A stretch of 20,888 nt of DNA, from the NCBI GenBank assembly GCA_913053665.1, contig CAJXGR010000010.1, positions 1 to 20,888 on the forward strand, written 5' to 3'. This document shows, in pieces, positions 13,022-20,837 of this stretch. The stretch's first letter is position 1; each line of letters opens with the position of its first letter. The notes under the pieces are model-generated. The model was not told where the DNA came from, ran no database searches, and was given only the letters and a program-made list of their open reading frames with translations. Source of the DNA: an uncultured Spirochaetia bacterium. GTDB taxonomy: Bacteria; Spirochaetota; UBA6919. A program made the translations under genes and the position numbers.

Positions 13022-15835
13022 CTACGGTAAATAAGAATCGATCAATATTTCTCGGGGCTTGCTCCCAATGGCAGGACTGACGATTCCTTTATCTTCAAGG
13101 AGTTCAATAATTCTTGCGGCCCGATTGTAGCCAATTCTCATTCTCCTTTGTAGATAAGAAGCCGAGGCTTTTCGATCGGCTAATATGATTTCCACCGCTT
13201 CACGAAATAATGGCTCGTCACCAGGCTGCCCCTCAGAGGATCCATCTTCTTCCACGTCGATCATTTCAAGTTCTTTTTCATAGTTCGGTTTTCCCTGACT
13301 CTTAAGGTAGGACGTGATTTCACTGACTTCATCATCGCCAAGATAGGCTCCTTGTATGCGAAGCAAATTACCCATTCCAGGGGCTGTGAATAATAAATCC
13401 CCTTTACCTAACAACTTGTCAGCCCCGTTTGTGTCCAATATGATCCGTGACTCCGTTTTGCTTGAGACCTGGAAAGCCACACGAGCCGGGAAGTTAGCTT
13501 TTATCAAACCGGTGATCACATCGACTGAAGGACGTTGAGTGGCGAGTACCAAATGGATGCCAACAGCCCGTGACATGGCGGCCAGTCGTGAGACCTGCTC
13601 CTCAACTTCTTTTCCACAGACCATCATAAGGTCAGCGAACTCATCGATAATAATGACAATATATTCCATAAGTGGGTCAACGGCCATTTCCTTTGACTTC
13701 ATTTCTATCACTTTTCTGTTGAAACTACGAATATCTCGACAACTATAGGCTTCTAACAGCTTATAGCGATCCTCCATTTCGCTAACGGCCCATTTTAAAG
13801 CGATCACAGCTTTCTTAGGCTCTGTAATGACGGGTGCAAGAAGATAGGGTATTTCATCATACATCTTAAGCTCCACTCGTTTTGGGTCAATCATGATAAA
13901 GCGTGCTTCCGACGGGCTTGTAGAAAATAAAAGACTGCAAATCAAGGTGTTGACAAATACACTTTTTCCCGAACCCGTGGCTCCTGCAATCAATAGATGG
14001 GGCATGGTGACCAGGTCTTCAATGATGGTTTGGCCTGAAATCCCTTTCCCCAATGCTATAGGAAGATGATACTCCTGCTTTTGGAACTCTGGACTGGTGA
14101 TCAGATCACCAAAGGTGACAGTAGACCGTTGTTTATTGGGAATCTCAATCCCCACAGCGGACTTTCCAGGGATAGGGGCGACAATCCGTATCTTAGACGC
14201 GGCTAAAGCCAGTGCTATATTGTCCTGGAGTCCAACAATCTTGCTCACCTTGATCCCAGGGGCAGGAAGAATCTCATATCTCGTAATGACTGGCCCCCGC
14301 GCTACGTGAATAACTTCTGCCTCTATAGAAAACTCCTGTAAAGTAGACTGCAACTTACTGGCTGTTTCATATTCATCCGAACGGACAGCTTCAGGCTCAC
14401 TTTGTGATAGGGCTAAATCGGAAAAGCCTGTTTTGATCTCTATATGAGCCATTAAAGTCGAAGAGGTCGAAGGAGCATCTATTTGATCACCGATTTGTTC
14501 AGCAGATGAGTCCATAAAGCTTTGAACGATTGAATCGGTTAGAGGATGAACCCTTAGATTAGGTAATGGTTTCAAGGTATTTATACTTGGTTCCTCGTAT
14601 GAGTCATAACATTCTTGCTTACTTGATTGAGGCAGGCTGGGAATAGGGCTATACTCGCTTTCCAGGCTTTTATTGATCGGATCAGCGAAGGGCTCAACAG
14701 CTTGAACCTCTACACGCTGATGGGGTAGATCCAGGGTAATAAATCCATTTATTGGAGTTTGGAACATTGTATCTGTGATAGAGGATGGAAGAGAAGGGCT
14801 ATAAACAGTCATTTCCACCAATTCCTGCAACTGATTCAGCTTTTTTAGCTCGTTACATTTCTGTCGTTTAATTTCCTCATCCCTTAAGTCTTTCCAGTTC
14901 TGTAACGTAGCGGTTAACACATGGCCTTTAAGTTCTATAGATATATCCTGAAGAGCGGGTTTGTCAATAGGGCACTCTACTTGATCCACACAAGCGTCCT
15001 GAACTTTATGATCAAACAGGGCAGGTTCTGTTTTCTTTTCTGACACTAAGTTTGAAGTGATAAAGGATTCATTCTCCGGCGACAGATAGATGATCTCGGA
15101 TTCCGGGAAAGGGTCACTTGGTTTTTCAGTTTTATGACGAACCGATACGGGATTTTCTAACTCCTCATCTATAGATTTCTCCACAGATTCACTGGATTCC
15201 TTCGCGGGAATAGGACTCTCATGATTGGAGTCATTACCAGTCTGGGGAACAGAGACCTTTTGAATGAATGGAAGCCTGTCACCCCGTCCCTGAGTCCATC
15301 CCGTTAGACGATCATTGAATACTTTCTTCAGGAGTAAAACTTTGTCATAAAGTTGATCAAGATGGGTTTTAGGAGGGTCAAATATCAGGTATAAAGATCC
15401 TACGATCAAGCTGAGACCAAATCCCAGCTCACCGAATAGGCCGAATCCTTTAGTCACTAAGGTATGGACGATTCCAGCAAGCACTCCCCCACCTTTAAAG
15501 CTTGGGTCACCCGTGAAAACAACTATAGAATAGGATAGGGCAAAAATACCGAGAAAGAATCCCATGATTCGCCTGAATCTCTTGTCCCTATGGGTTTTAA
15601 TTAGAAAAGACAGGTAGATCAAGATCATAGCCAACACTATCAAGTAACTGGCCTGCCCGAACAGGGTAAATATGGGGTGGGCAATAAAAGCACCTGGTTG
15701 GCCCAACCAATTAACTATCTCAATCTCCGAATCTCCGATCGAGAGAAAGGGATCATAAACGCTAAACGTTAGCAGGCTGATAGATAGAAAGCTTACAATT
15801 AAAGTGGCAACGAATATAAGTGCTTTTTTTCCCAT
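13022..15835 (-). CDS. ftsK: DNA translocase FtsK
   Basis: This septum-located, ATP-driven DNA pump moves chromosome termini through the closing septum and activates XerCD at dif. It has 937 residues. Four N-terminal transmembrane helices span about residues 4-26, 50-79, 90-108 and 132-152. A long disordered Ser/Pro/Glu-rich linker runs from about 160 to 490. The RecA-like motor has Walker A GATGSGKS at 618-625 and Walker B IIIDEFADL with D731-E732, followed by ATQRPSVDVITG. The C-terminal gamma winged helix (about 872-937, with SYLQRRMRIGYNRAARIIE) reads the polar guide sequences. All domains are present. It follows uppP and the 177-aa gene on the same strand. The ribosome binding site is weak (GGAT). 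Confidence 0.96.
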   Translation of the reverse strand: MGKKALIFVATLIVSFLSISLLTFSVYDPFLSIGDSEIEIVNWLGQPGAFIAHPIFTLFGQASYLIVLAMILIYLSFLIKTHRDKRFRRIMGFFLGIFALSYSIVVFTGDPSFKGGGVLAGIVHTLVTKGFGLFGELGFGLSLIVGSLYLIFDPPKTHLDQLYDKVLLLKKVFNDRLTGWTQGRGDRLPFIQKVSVPQTGNDSNHESPIPAKESSESVEKSIDEELENPVSVRHKTEKPSDPFPESEIIYLSPENESFITSNLVSEKKTEPALFDHKVQDACVDQVECPIDKPALQDISIELKGHVLTATLQNWKDLRDEEIKRQKCNELKKLNQLQELVEMTVYSPSLPSSITDTMFQTPINGFITLDLPHQRVEVQAVEPFADPINKSLESEYSPIPSLPQSSKQECYDSYEEPSINTLKPLPNLRVHPLTDSIVQSFMDSSAEQIGDQIDAPSTSSTLMAHIEIKTGFSDLALSQSEPEAVRSDEYETASKLQSTLQEFSIEAEVIHVARGPVITRYEILPAPGIKVSKIVGLQDNIALALAASKIRIVAPIPGKSAVGIEIPNKQRSTVTFGDLITSPEFQKQEYHLPIALGKGISGQTIIEDLVTMPHLLIAGATGSGKSVFVNTLICSLLFSTSPSEARFIMIDPKRVELKMYDEIPYLLAPVITEPKKAVIALKWAVSEMEDRYKLLEAYSCRDIRSFNRKVIEMKSKEMAVDPLMEYIVIIIDEFADLMMVCGKEVEEQVSRLAAMSRAVGIHLVLATQRPSVDVITGLIKANFPARVAFQVSSKTESRIILDTNGADKLLGKGDLLFTAPGMGNLLRIQGAYLGDDEVSEITSYLKSQGKPNYEKELEMIDVEEDGSSEGQPGDEPLFREAVEIILADRKASASYLQRRMRIGYNRAARIIELLEDKGIVSPAIGSKPREILIDSYLP

Positions 15836-15902
15836 TTAAATAATCCTTTATATCGAGCAAATCCCTTTGATAGAGCATTAGAAGCCCTGGTTTTATTAAG
15901 AA

Positions 15903-16436
15903 TCACTCCAACTGCAATTTAACCTGGTTGTATAAATCAATATCCTGACTGGCAAAGATAAAGTGATCACCATGAGATATATAAGTCTCAGCTCCAATCT
16001 TGTTTAACTGATCCCAGAAATGATCCTGCTGCTCTTTAAGTAAGTCAAAAAACTCGCCATAATCGATGGCTCCTTTGGGATCATTTTCTGCAGATGGGCT
16101 TTCTATATCACGAAGTCTAAAACCATCCACCTCAACAAAGATGGAAAGATCAGGTAAGGGCTGTTCTAAAGACTTTGTAAATAAGTACCACTCATCATAT
16201 TCATCATGAGGGATCTCCAAACTCTTATCAATAGCAGGACTGTACATAAACCCATAATCCCCACGCCATCCAATCGCCTTTTGTTCGACACTGGGGACTA
16301 ACGGCCCTCTGTCATAGGATGTTATCACCAAATACTTGCCATAAAGACTGTCCCTACAGGTGCTCAAGAAGCCTTCTATATCTATATTATCTGTTTCAAG
16401 CCAGTGATACACTGATTGAGTCCCATGAAATAGCAT
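15903..16436 (-). CDS. Hypothetical protein between uppP and ftsK
   Basis: I do not recognise this 177-residue protein. It has no signal peptide and no membrane helix. It is acidic, rich in aromatic residues (several W, Y, F) and globular in appearance, with short motifs such as VEQKAIGWRGDYGFMYSP and DEYDEWYLFTKSL. The frame can start one codon earlier at a TTG (16439), but the ATG at 16436 with AGGATGAG upstream is simpler. It lies 66 bp before ftsK and 107 bp after uppP, all on one strand. It is probably a real gene, because it is long and fills the gap with no competing frame. The context does not reveal a function. Confidence 0.7.
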   Translation of the reverse strand: MLFHGTQSVYHWLETDNIDIEGFLSTCRDSLYGKYLVITSYDRGPLVPSVEQKAIGWRGDYGFMYSPAIDKSLEIPHDEYDEWYLFTKSLEQPLPDLSIFVEVDGFRLRDIESPSAENDPKGAIDYGEFFDLLKEQQDHFWDQLNKIGAETYISHGDHFIFASQDIDLYNQVKLQLE

Positions 16437-16543
16437 CAACTCATCCTGTTTCGACTGATCCCATTCTCGGCATAACCATTGAGAAAATTGACATCCCTCA
16501 AAACATAATTAATAAACCCGTTTACGATCTAATTATCAATAAG

Positions 16544-17389
16544 TTAACTGTTCACAGATTTTAGGGAATAGATCACAAGGGAGACCAATCCAATAGCCCA
16601 GCAATAGTAGGAAAAGTATTGTAATTTTCCTTGATTCACAAACTTAAGCAGCCATTTCAAGGCGATATATCCCGTAATAAAAGAAACGATAAATCCAATC
16701 AAAAGGGGTAAAATCTTTAATTGACTCAAGTTCACATGACCCAGTTCAAGAAGAGTGGCTCCAAATATGGCTGGAAGGGATAAAAGGAAGGAATAATGGC
16801 CTATTTTGTCCCGTCGAATGTTTCTCCATAAGCCGGCACTGATTGTAATTCCAGATCGAGAGATCCCTGGAGTGATGGCTAATCCCTGGACCGTCCCTAT
16901 GATAAGCGAATCCCACAGGGTGATATCTTTATAATCTTCTTTAGAAGGCGGTTTAATAAAGCGGATGGAAAACAGGATCAACCCAGTGATGATCAAAGCC
17001 AGGGAGACTGCCAAAATGCTGCCTTCTAGCTCTTTAAACTGATCTCTAAAGAATAGGCCTATCAACCCTGTTGGGATAGTACCAATGAGGATTATGAGAA
17101 CCAGCCAGAGGGAATTGTCCTCTTGTATACTTTTGAGGCTTTTGATTTTCAGGATACGTTTAGAAAAAATGGCTTTGAGAATATCCATGAGTTCCTCTTT
17201 GAACACAAGAATAGTCGCCATCATGGTCCCAAAGTGAAGGACTACGTTAATAAGATGCTCATCAAGACCTTCTGGTTGGAACTTAAAGATCTGTTCAAAC
17301 AAAACCAGGTGGCCTGAACTACTCACCGGGAGAAATTCGGTAGCCCCTTGGACCAGACTAAGGATAATCACATCGAATAGATCTTTCAT
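16544..17389 (-). CDS. uppP: Undecaprenyl-diphosphatase
   Basis: This inner-membrane enzyme (BacA/UppP family) dephosphorylates undecaprenyl diphosphate to regenerate the lipid carrier for peptidoglycan and other wall polymers. It can raise bacitracin tolerance. It has 281 residues with about eight hydrophobic segments. The catalytic (E/Q)xxxE motif is Q14-GAT-E18, followed by PVSSSGHL with H27. The PGISRSGIT motif lies at 174-182 with R178. The ATG is preceded by an AGG-type site. It is the first gene of the uppP-(177 aa)-ftsK run, upstream of which lies a palindromic repeat. Confidence 0.96.
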   Translation of the reverse strand: MKDLFDVIILSLVQGATEFLPVSSSGHLVLFEQIFKFQPEGLDEHLINVVLHFGTMMATILVFKEELMDILKAIFSKRILKIKSLKSIQEDNSLWLVLIILIGTIPTGLIGLFFRDQFKELEGSILAVSLALIITGLILFSIRFIKPPSKEDYKDITLWDSLIIGTVQGLAITPGISRSGITISAGLWRNIRRDKIGHYSFLLSLPAIFGATLLELGHVNLSQLKILPLLIGFIVSFITGYIALKWLLKFVNQGKLQYFSYYCWAIGLVSLVIYSLKSVNS

Positions 17390-17472
17390 AGTATTTGCCT
17401 GATAATGGATGAAGTGGTGATTCGTTCAAGGTTTTATTAAGAACAAGGTAGTTATAACCAATTTATCCAATG

Positions 17473-17509
17473 GCTTGTAGGGGCAGGTTTTAAACCTGCC
17501 CCTACAAGC
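17473..17509. repeat. GTAGGGGC-family perfect palindrome
   Basis: GCTTGTAGGGGCAGGTTT and its exact reverse complement are separated by one T (37 bp in all). It belongs to the same palindrome family as the centres of the MITE-like elements at 3259-3299 and 9697-9729, but here it stands alone without the GGAAACTG ends. It lies 27 bp after the stop of the minus-strand lipoprotein gene, so it may serve as its 3' hairpin. Confidence 0.65.
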
Positions 17510-17535
17510 AATTATCACTACCAGGAATAAGGCAT

Positions 17536-18111
17536 TTAGTCATCATCATCCACAGAAATAGCAATGATCTCTTTAATTTTCCAGAGTCGATCCGCGTATT
17601 CCAGGAGAATCCTTTTTCTTTCTTCCAGGATTAGGTGGCTGTCGAAAAAGATCGTCTCAGCCGTAGCTTTCTTTTTATTATATTGGACACTTAGGATTTT
17701 TATTTTAAGAGATCGGGCGTAAAGGGTATAAAGTTCTAACTCTTTTTTAAACTTTCTGCTGTTGACGCCAACGCTACTGCTGGTCGTACTTGTCGTACTA
17801 CTTGTACTAACAGTACTGTTAGTCGTCGTACTTGTACTACTACTCGTACTTGAACTGCTTATACTCCCTGTATTTTGTCCAGGTCGAAGTTGGGAAAATA
17901 TAATCCCAAGTTCTCTAAACTCGTCTCGTGCTTTGCCAATAAGGATATCATTGAGTGTTTGAAAGATTTTAGGATGTTTGATCTGATTCAGACAGTAATT
18001 AAAGCGGTGGATTGTTTTCTCAACGCTTGTGGGTAAAAGACTGGGAGAGACCTGTCGACCGGAACAACCCATTAAAGCAAGTAATAATATTGAGGAATAA
18101 CGATAAATCAT
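17536..18111 (-). CDS. Putative lipoprotein with Ser/Thr-rich low-complexity tract
   Basis: This 191-residue protein has a lipoprotein signal (SILLLALMGCS, lipobox cysteine C16). It would be lipidated and held in a membrane facing the periplasm. A globular helical segment (about 25-78) is followed by an almost pure Ser/Thr tract (about residues 82-113) and then a charged domain (about 116-187) with strands such as LKIKILSVQYNKKKATAETIFFDSH, ending in an acidic DDDD tail. The tract is encoded by AGT/ACT-type triplets that repeat at the DNA level (about 17770-17865) and may vary in length. The family is not recognised. The gene begins 47 bp after tRNA-Tyr with no terminator between, so the two may share a transcript. 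Confidence 0.75.
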   Translation of the reverse strand: MIYRYSSILLLALMGCSGRQVSPSLLPTSVEKTIHRFNYCLNQIKHPKIFQTLNDILIGKARDEFRELGIIFSQLRPGQNTGSISSSSTSSSTSTTTNSTVSTSSTTSTTSSSVGVNSRKFKKELELYTLYARSLKIKILSVQYNKKKATAETIFFDSHLILEERKRILLEYADRLWKIKEIIAISVDDDD

Positions 18112-18158
18112 GAGAATAAGTTATAGAACATAATTTGGCTAAACTTGTTAAAGTAATT

Positions 18159-18240
18159 TGGGGAGAGAAGGATTTGAACCTTCGAAGGCGAAGCCAACAG
18201 ATTTACAGTCTGCCCCCTTTGACCACTCGGGAACCTCCCC
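18159..18240 (-). tRNA. tRNA-Tyr (GTA)
   Basis: The minus strand folds as a class II tRNA. The acceptor GGGGAGG pairs with TCTCCCC (one G-U). The anticodon loop is CTGTAAA with anticodon GTA (18204-18206). The long variable arm is GGC-TTC-GCC, and the T arm is GAAGG-TTCAAAT-CCTTC. The discriminator is A. CCA is not encoded: AAAT follows the acceptor stem. The anticodon wobble G is a known queuosine site, relevant to the transporter gene upstream. Confidence 0.96.
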
Positions 18241-18291
18241 ATAATGTATCCAACACTCCAAGTGACTCTCATCACCCTGAAGTAAAGATGA

Positions 18292-18319
18292 AATATAATG
18301 GTTTTTTATGATTTGTCAA
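18292..18319 (-). promoter_or_regulatory. Sigma-70-type promoter of tRNA-Tyr
   Basis: On the minus strand -35 TTGACA (18319-18314) is followed by a 16-bp spacer and -10 TATATT (18297-18292). The start would be near 18285, about 45 nt before the mature tRNA 5' end. Confidence 0.65.
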
Positions 18320-18428
18320 GCACCACCCGTCATTTTTTGTCTAACATAAGCTCATACGATCGATATATTGATTGAAATGAATATTTACACTTTAGATGGA
18401 TTTTTCTAAATAGTAGGAACAAAGTAAT

Positions 18429-18773
18429 TTATACACTTAATTCACCTTTTAATATAGTCTTCACCGTTGCGTTTATGGGATAAATGCCGTTAAGCTGAAC
18501 GGCACCACCTGCCTCTGATACGGCCTGTTCAAGGATTTCTTTACTAAAGGATATAATCCCAAGGTTCTCACAGTGTCCGCTTTGAACGTGTACAAAGGTG
18601 AGTCGTGGACTGTGGTCTCGAACCTGAATATAAAAGAAATAGCCTTTCACCCAGCCTTGACCGGGTATATCCAGATCATTCAGGGATGATATTTGGGTTA
18701 ATTTAAAGGATTTCTTTGGCTTGATATCCCAGTTTATTTGATCTTTAATTTTCTTTAGTTCTTGAAATGTCAT
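18429..18773 (-). CDS. Hypothetical protein, 114 aa
   Basis: I do not recognise this family. The protein is small, soluble and mixed alpha/beta: an N-terminal helix (TFQELKKIKDQI), then strands around GWVKGYFFYIQVRD and RLTFVHVQSG, then a helix SKEILEQAVSEAGG. It has no signal peptide or membrane segment, and no cysteine or histidine cluster. It lies between the queuosine-precursor transporter and tRNA-Tyr on the same strand. Being a lone frame with normal composition, it is probably a real gene. No function can be given. Confidence 0.65.
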   Translation of the reverse strand: MTFQELKKIKDQINWDIKPKKSFKLTQISSLNDLDIPGQGWVKGYFFYIQVRDHSPRLTFVHVQSGHCENLGIISFSKEILEQAVSEAGGAVQLNGIYPINATVKTILKGELSV

Positions 18774-18840
18774 TTGCTTACCCTGGTCGTCAAATCAGTT
18801 TTGATAAAATGATAGGGAGTTATAGAGGCCTGTAAAGAAA

Positions 18841-19587
18841 TCAGGCGATGTCTTTTCCTTTAACACCCGTGGCTCTCTCAACAAAAGCAACCCCTAAATA
18901 GCAGAAGGGAGTATCCAAAGCCGCTATCAGGACTTTAACAATATAAGAAGCCAGGGATATACTGGCAACATCCCAGAAATCAAGGTTAAAGGTGTCATTC
19001 TTGTAAAGAAATATGAAATTGACCGTAAAGGAGTCGATGATTTGTGAGATCATGGTGGAGCCGTTGTTTCTTAACCAAAGATGCTTTCCTCCTGTTGCTC
19101 GCTTCCAGAAGTGGAACAGATGGACATCGACGAACTGTGCCAGGAGATAAGCCGCCATAGAGCCTAGAAGAAGCCTCCAGGCCAAGCCAAATATCGCTGT
19201 GTAAGCCACCTGAAAATCAAAGGGTAATCCGGTATAAGGGCCTTCAGCCAAAGGAAGACCAATCCCAATAGATGCAAAGGCCAGCAAAAGAAGGCTCATG
19301 GAAAATCCCATAATGACGAGGATTCTGGCGTGTTTAGCCCCATACATCTCTGAGACGATGTCTGTGATCAAAAAAGTCAGGGGATACCACACAATACTGA
19401 CGGGGAGAATTAAGTTGCCCCCAAATATCTTGATCCCTTGAACTTGAAACAGCTTCACACCCACCGTATTGGTTAAAACCATGAAGGCCACAAAAATACC
19501 AATGAATACGAGATAAATCATATTGTAGCGATCTATCTTAAGACCTTCTGAGGGGATTTGATTGTTGGATAGGACAGATTTATTCAT
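18841..19587 (-). CDS. yhhQ: Queuosine precursor transporter, YhhQ/QPTR family
   Basis: This inner-membrane protein of the ECF-like queuosine precursor transporter family salvages preQ0/preQ1 for queuosine synthesis in tRNA-Tyr, -His, -Asn and -Asp. It has 248 residues from the ATG and six or so hydrophobic segments. Family hallmarks are NTVGVKLFQVQGI near the first helices, SIVWYPLTFLITDIVSEMYGAKHARILV, the FVDVHLFHFWKRATGGKHLWLRNNGSTMISQIIDSF block and the C-terminal YIVKVLIAALDTPFCYLGVA. An upstream in-frame TTG at 19614 adds nine residues; the ATG at 19587 is preferred, though neither has a strong ribosome binding site. No queuosine synthesis genes are in the window. Confidence 0.92.
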   Translation of the reverse strand: MNKSVLSNNQIPSEGLKIDRYNMIYLVFIGIFVAFMVLTNTVGVKLFQVQGIKIFGGNLILPVSIVWYPLTFLITDIVSEMYGAKHARILVIMGFSMSLLLLAFASIGIGLPLAEGPYTGLPFDFQVAYTAIFGLAWRLLLGSMAAYLLAQFVDVHLFHFWKRATGGKHLWLRNNGSTMISQIIDSFTVNFIFLYKNDTFNLDFWDVASISLASYIVKVLIAALDTPFCYLGVAFVERATGVKGKDIA

Positions 19588-19733
19588 ATTTAATATCAAT
19601 CTCAGAATATACAATCTAATATCTTATCCCTTAAGAATCAAGGGTCCAGGAATTAAATATTTTTCAACTGCCTGCAGAGAAATATTTTAACATGAAATCT
19701 ACAGGCTTTATCCCGACCACGTTTTCCAGAACT

Positions 19734-19792
19734 ACTGTAAAAAACTTAAGGTATAATCTAAGGATACAAAAATACTGGTTGTTTTTTACAGT
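19734..19792 (+). promoter_or_regulatory. 12-bp inverted repeat flanking the dprA promoter -10 and start codon
   Basis: ACTGTAAAAAAC (19734-19745) and its perfect reverse complement GTTTTTTACAGT (19781-19792) are 35 bp apart. The right arm ends exactly at the dprA ATG (19793). Between them lies TATAAT (19752-19757), a good -10 without an obvious -35. This could be a repressor-looping pair or, if transcription starts farther upstream, a stem that hides the start codon. No Shine-Dalgarno sequence is present at normal spacing. Confidence 0.5.
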
Positions 19793-20788
19793 ATGACAAA
19801 ACCAGAAGAATTAATATATTTCATGATTTTATCCAGAATGAAAGGGGTTGGAGCCGTTAAGTTCAATCAAATTATAAAGAAAAACAAAAAGCTCAAAATC
19901 TCAATCATTGAGTTTTTTACGGATTTTTCCAAAGGTTTGTTTGAAAATTACCCCTTCATCAATGAGTCTTCCAGGATCGGGATAAAAAACTATCTCTCCC
20001 ACTGGGATGAGGCGAAGGATATGCTTTTAACCCTGTCTGATAAAGATATTAAGATCACTACGATCCTTGATCCTGCGTATCCAGAGAAATTAATAGAAGG
20101 TCTGGATTTAGCGGCTCCTCCCATTCTTTATTCCAAAGGCAATCTAAGTCTTCTGAACGATCCACAAATTGCCGTGGTGGGCACACGTTCTCCATCCAAA
20201 ACGGGAATAACCTTGACACAGCGAGTGAGTCAGCTTATGGCGAAGGAGAAAATTACGGTAACAAGTGGATACGCGAAAGGGGTGGATCAAATTGCCCACA
20301 ACAGCTCCTTATCCGCAGGCGGGAAGACCATTTTAGTTTTGGGGTATGGGATCCATCATTTTTCAGAAGCGGCGATCTATTTCAAAAAGAATATAGAGGA
20401 TCGTAGGCTGGTGATTTCCGAGTTCTACCCAAGTCATCCCTTTCATAAGGGATTTTTGATGACCAGGAATAAAACGATATGTGCTTTGTCCGACGGGATT
20501 CTAGTGGTTGAGTCTAAAAGTGATGGGGGGTCTTATCACGCGGGAAAATATGGACTCATGCTCAAGAAGCCAACCTATACCTTTTCCTTTGAGGACTTCA
20601 GTACAACAAGTTCTGGCAACAGGAATCTTATAGAACAGGGTGCAACGGATATTCTTGTAAAACCGGATGGCCTGGATTCATTGGACACGTCCCTAAGAGA
20701 CCTTATTGGCTTAATAAGGTTTTCAGGCAAAACAAATATAAGGACGGGCGATTTTCCTCTTTTTGACAACGTGGAAGGAACTAAATAA
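19793..20788 (+). CDS. dprA: DprA/Smf-family DNA-processing protein, divergent
   Basis: DprA binds single-stranded DNA entering the cell and loads RecA during transformation. This copy has 331 residues. Residues 1-115 form a SAM-like helical N-terminal region containing RMKGVGAVKFNQI and the conserved ILDPAYPEKL. The Rossmann-like DprA core spans about 118-270, with VVGTRSPSKTG (128-138), SGYAKGVDQIAH (158-169), LVLGYGIHHF, VISEFYP and RNKTICALSDGILVVESKSDGGSYHAGKYG in two blocks. Family motifs are present but altered: SGxARGID is SGYAKGVD, and the usual GxGLDxxYP is GYGIHHF. Only about 60 residues follow the core, and they do not resemble the usual C-terminal winged helix. It is transcribed away from the transporter gene. 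It may be a real DprA or a paralogue with another DNA-linked role. Confidence 0.83.
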   Translation: MTKPEELIYFMILSRMKGVGAVKFNQIIKKNKKLKISIIEFFTDFSKGLFENYPFINESSRIGIKNYLSHWDEAKDMLLTLSDKDIKITTILDPAYPEKLIEGLDLAAPPILYSKGNLSLLNDPQIAVVGTRSPSKTGITLTQRVSQLMAKEKITVTSGYAKGVDQIAHNSSLSAGGKTILVLGYGIHHFSEAAIYFKKNIEDRRLVISEFYPSHPFHKGFLMTRNKTICALSDGILVVESKSDGGSYHAGKYGLMLKKPTYTFSFEDFSTTSSGNRNLIEQGATDILVKPDGLDSLDTSLRDLIGLIRFSGKTNIRTGDFPLFDNVEGTK

Positions 20789-20837
20789 TCTTTCTCCAAA
20801 TAGATATACTGCAAACGGATAATAACTGAGCTTTTTA

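Noticed and set aside
15889..15902. GGTTTTATTAAGAA shared with 17430-17443
   Set aside because: It is a short AT-rich 14-mer with no further flanking similarity, and it is not enough to call a repeat.
17387..17398. CATAGTATTTGC at the uppP start, a third copy of the word found in the nirB promoter
   Set aside because: It lacks the upstream GG needed for a sigma-54 -24 element, points away from uppP and overlaps its start codon. It is probably chance.
17762..17962. Plus-strand Leu/Val-rich open frame opposite the lipoprotein
   Set aside because: It is the mirror of the Ser/Thr triplet repeat. The hydrophobic run is a by-product of the coding strand.
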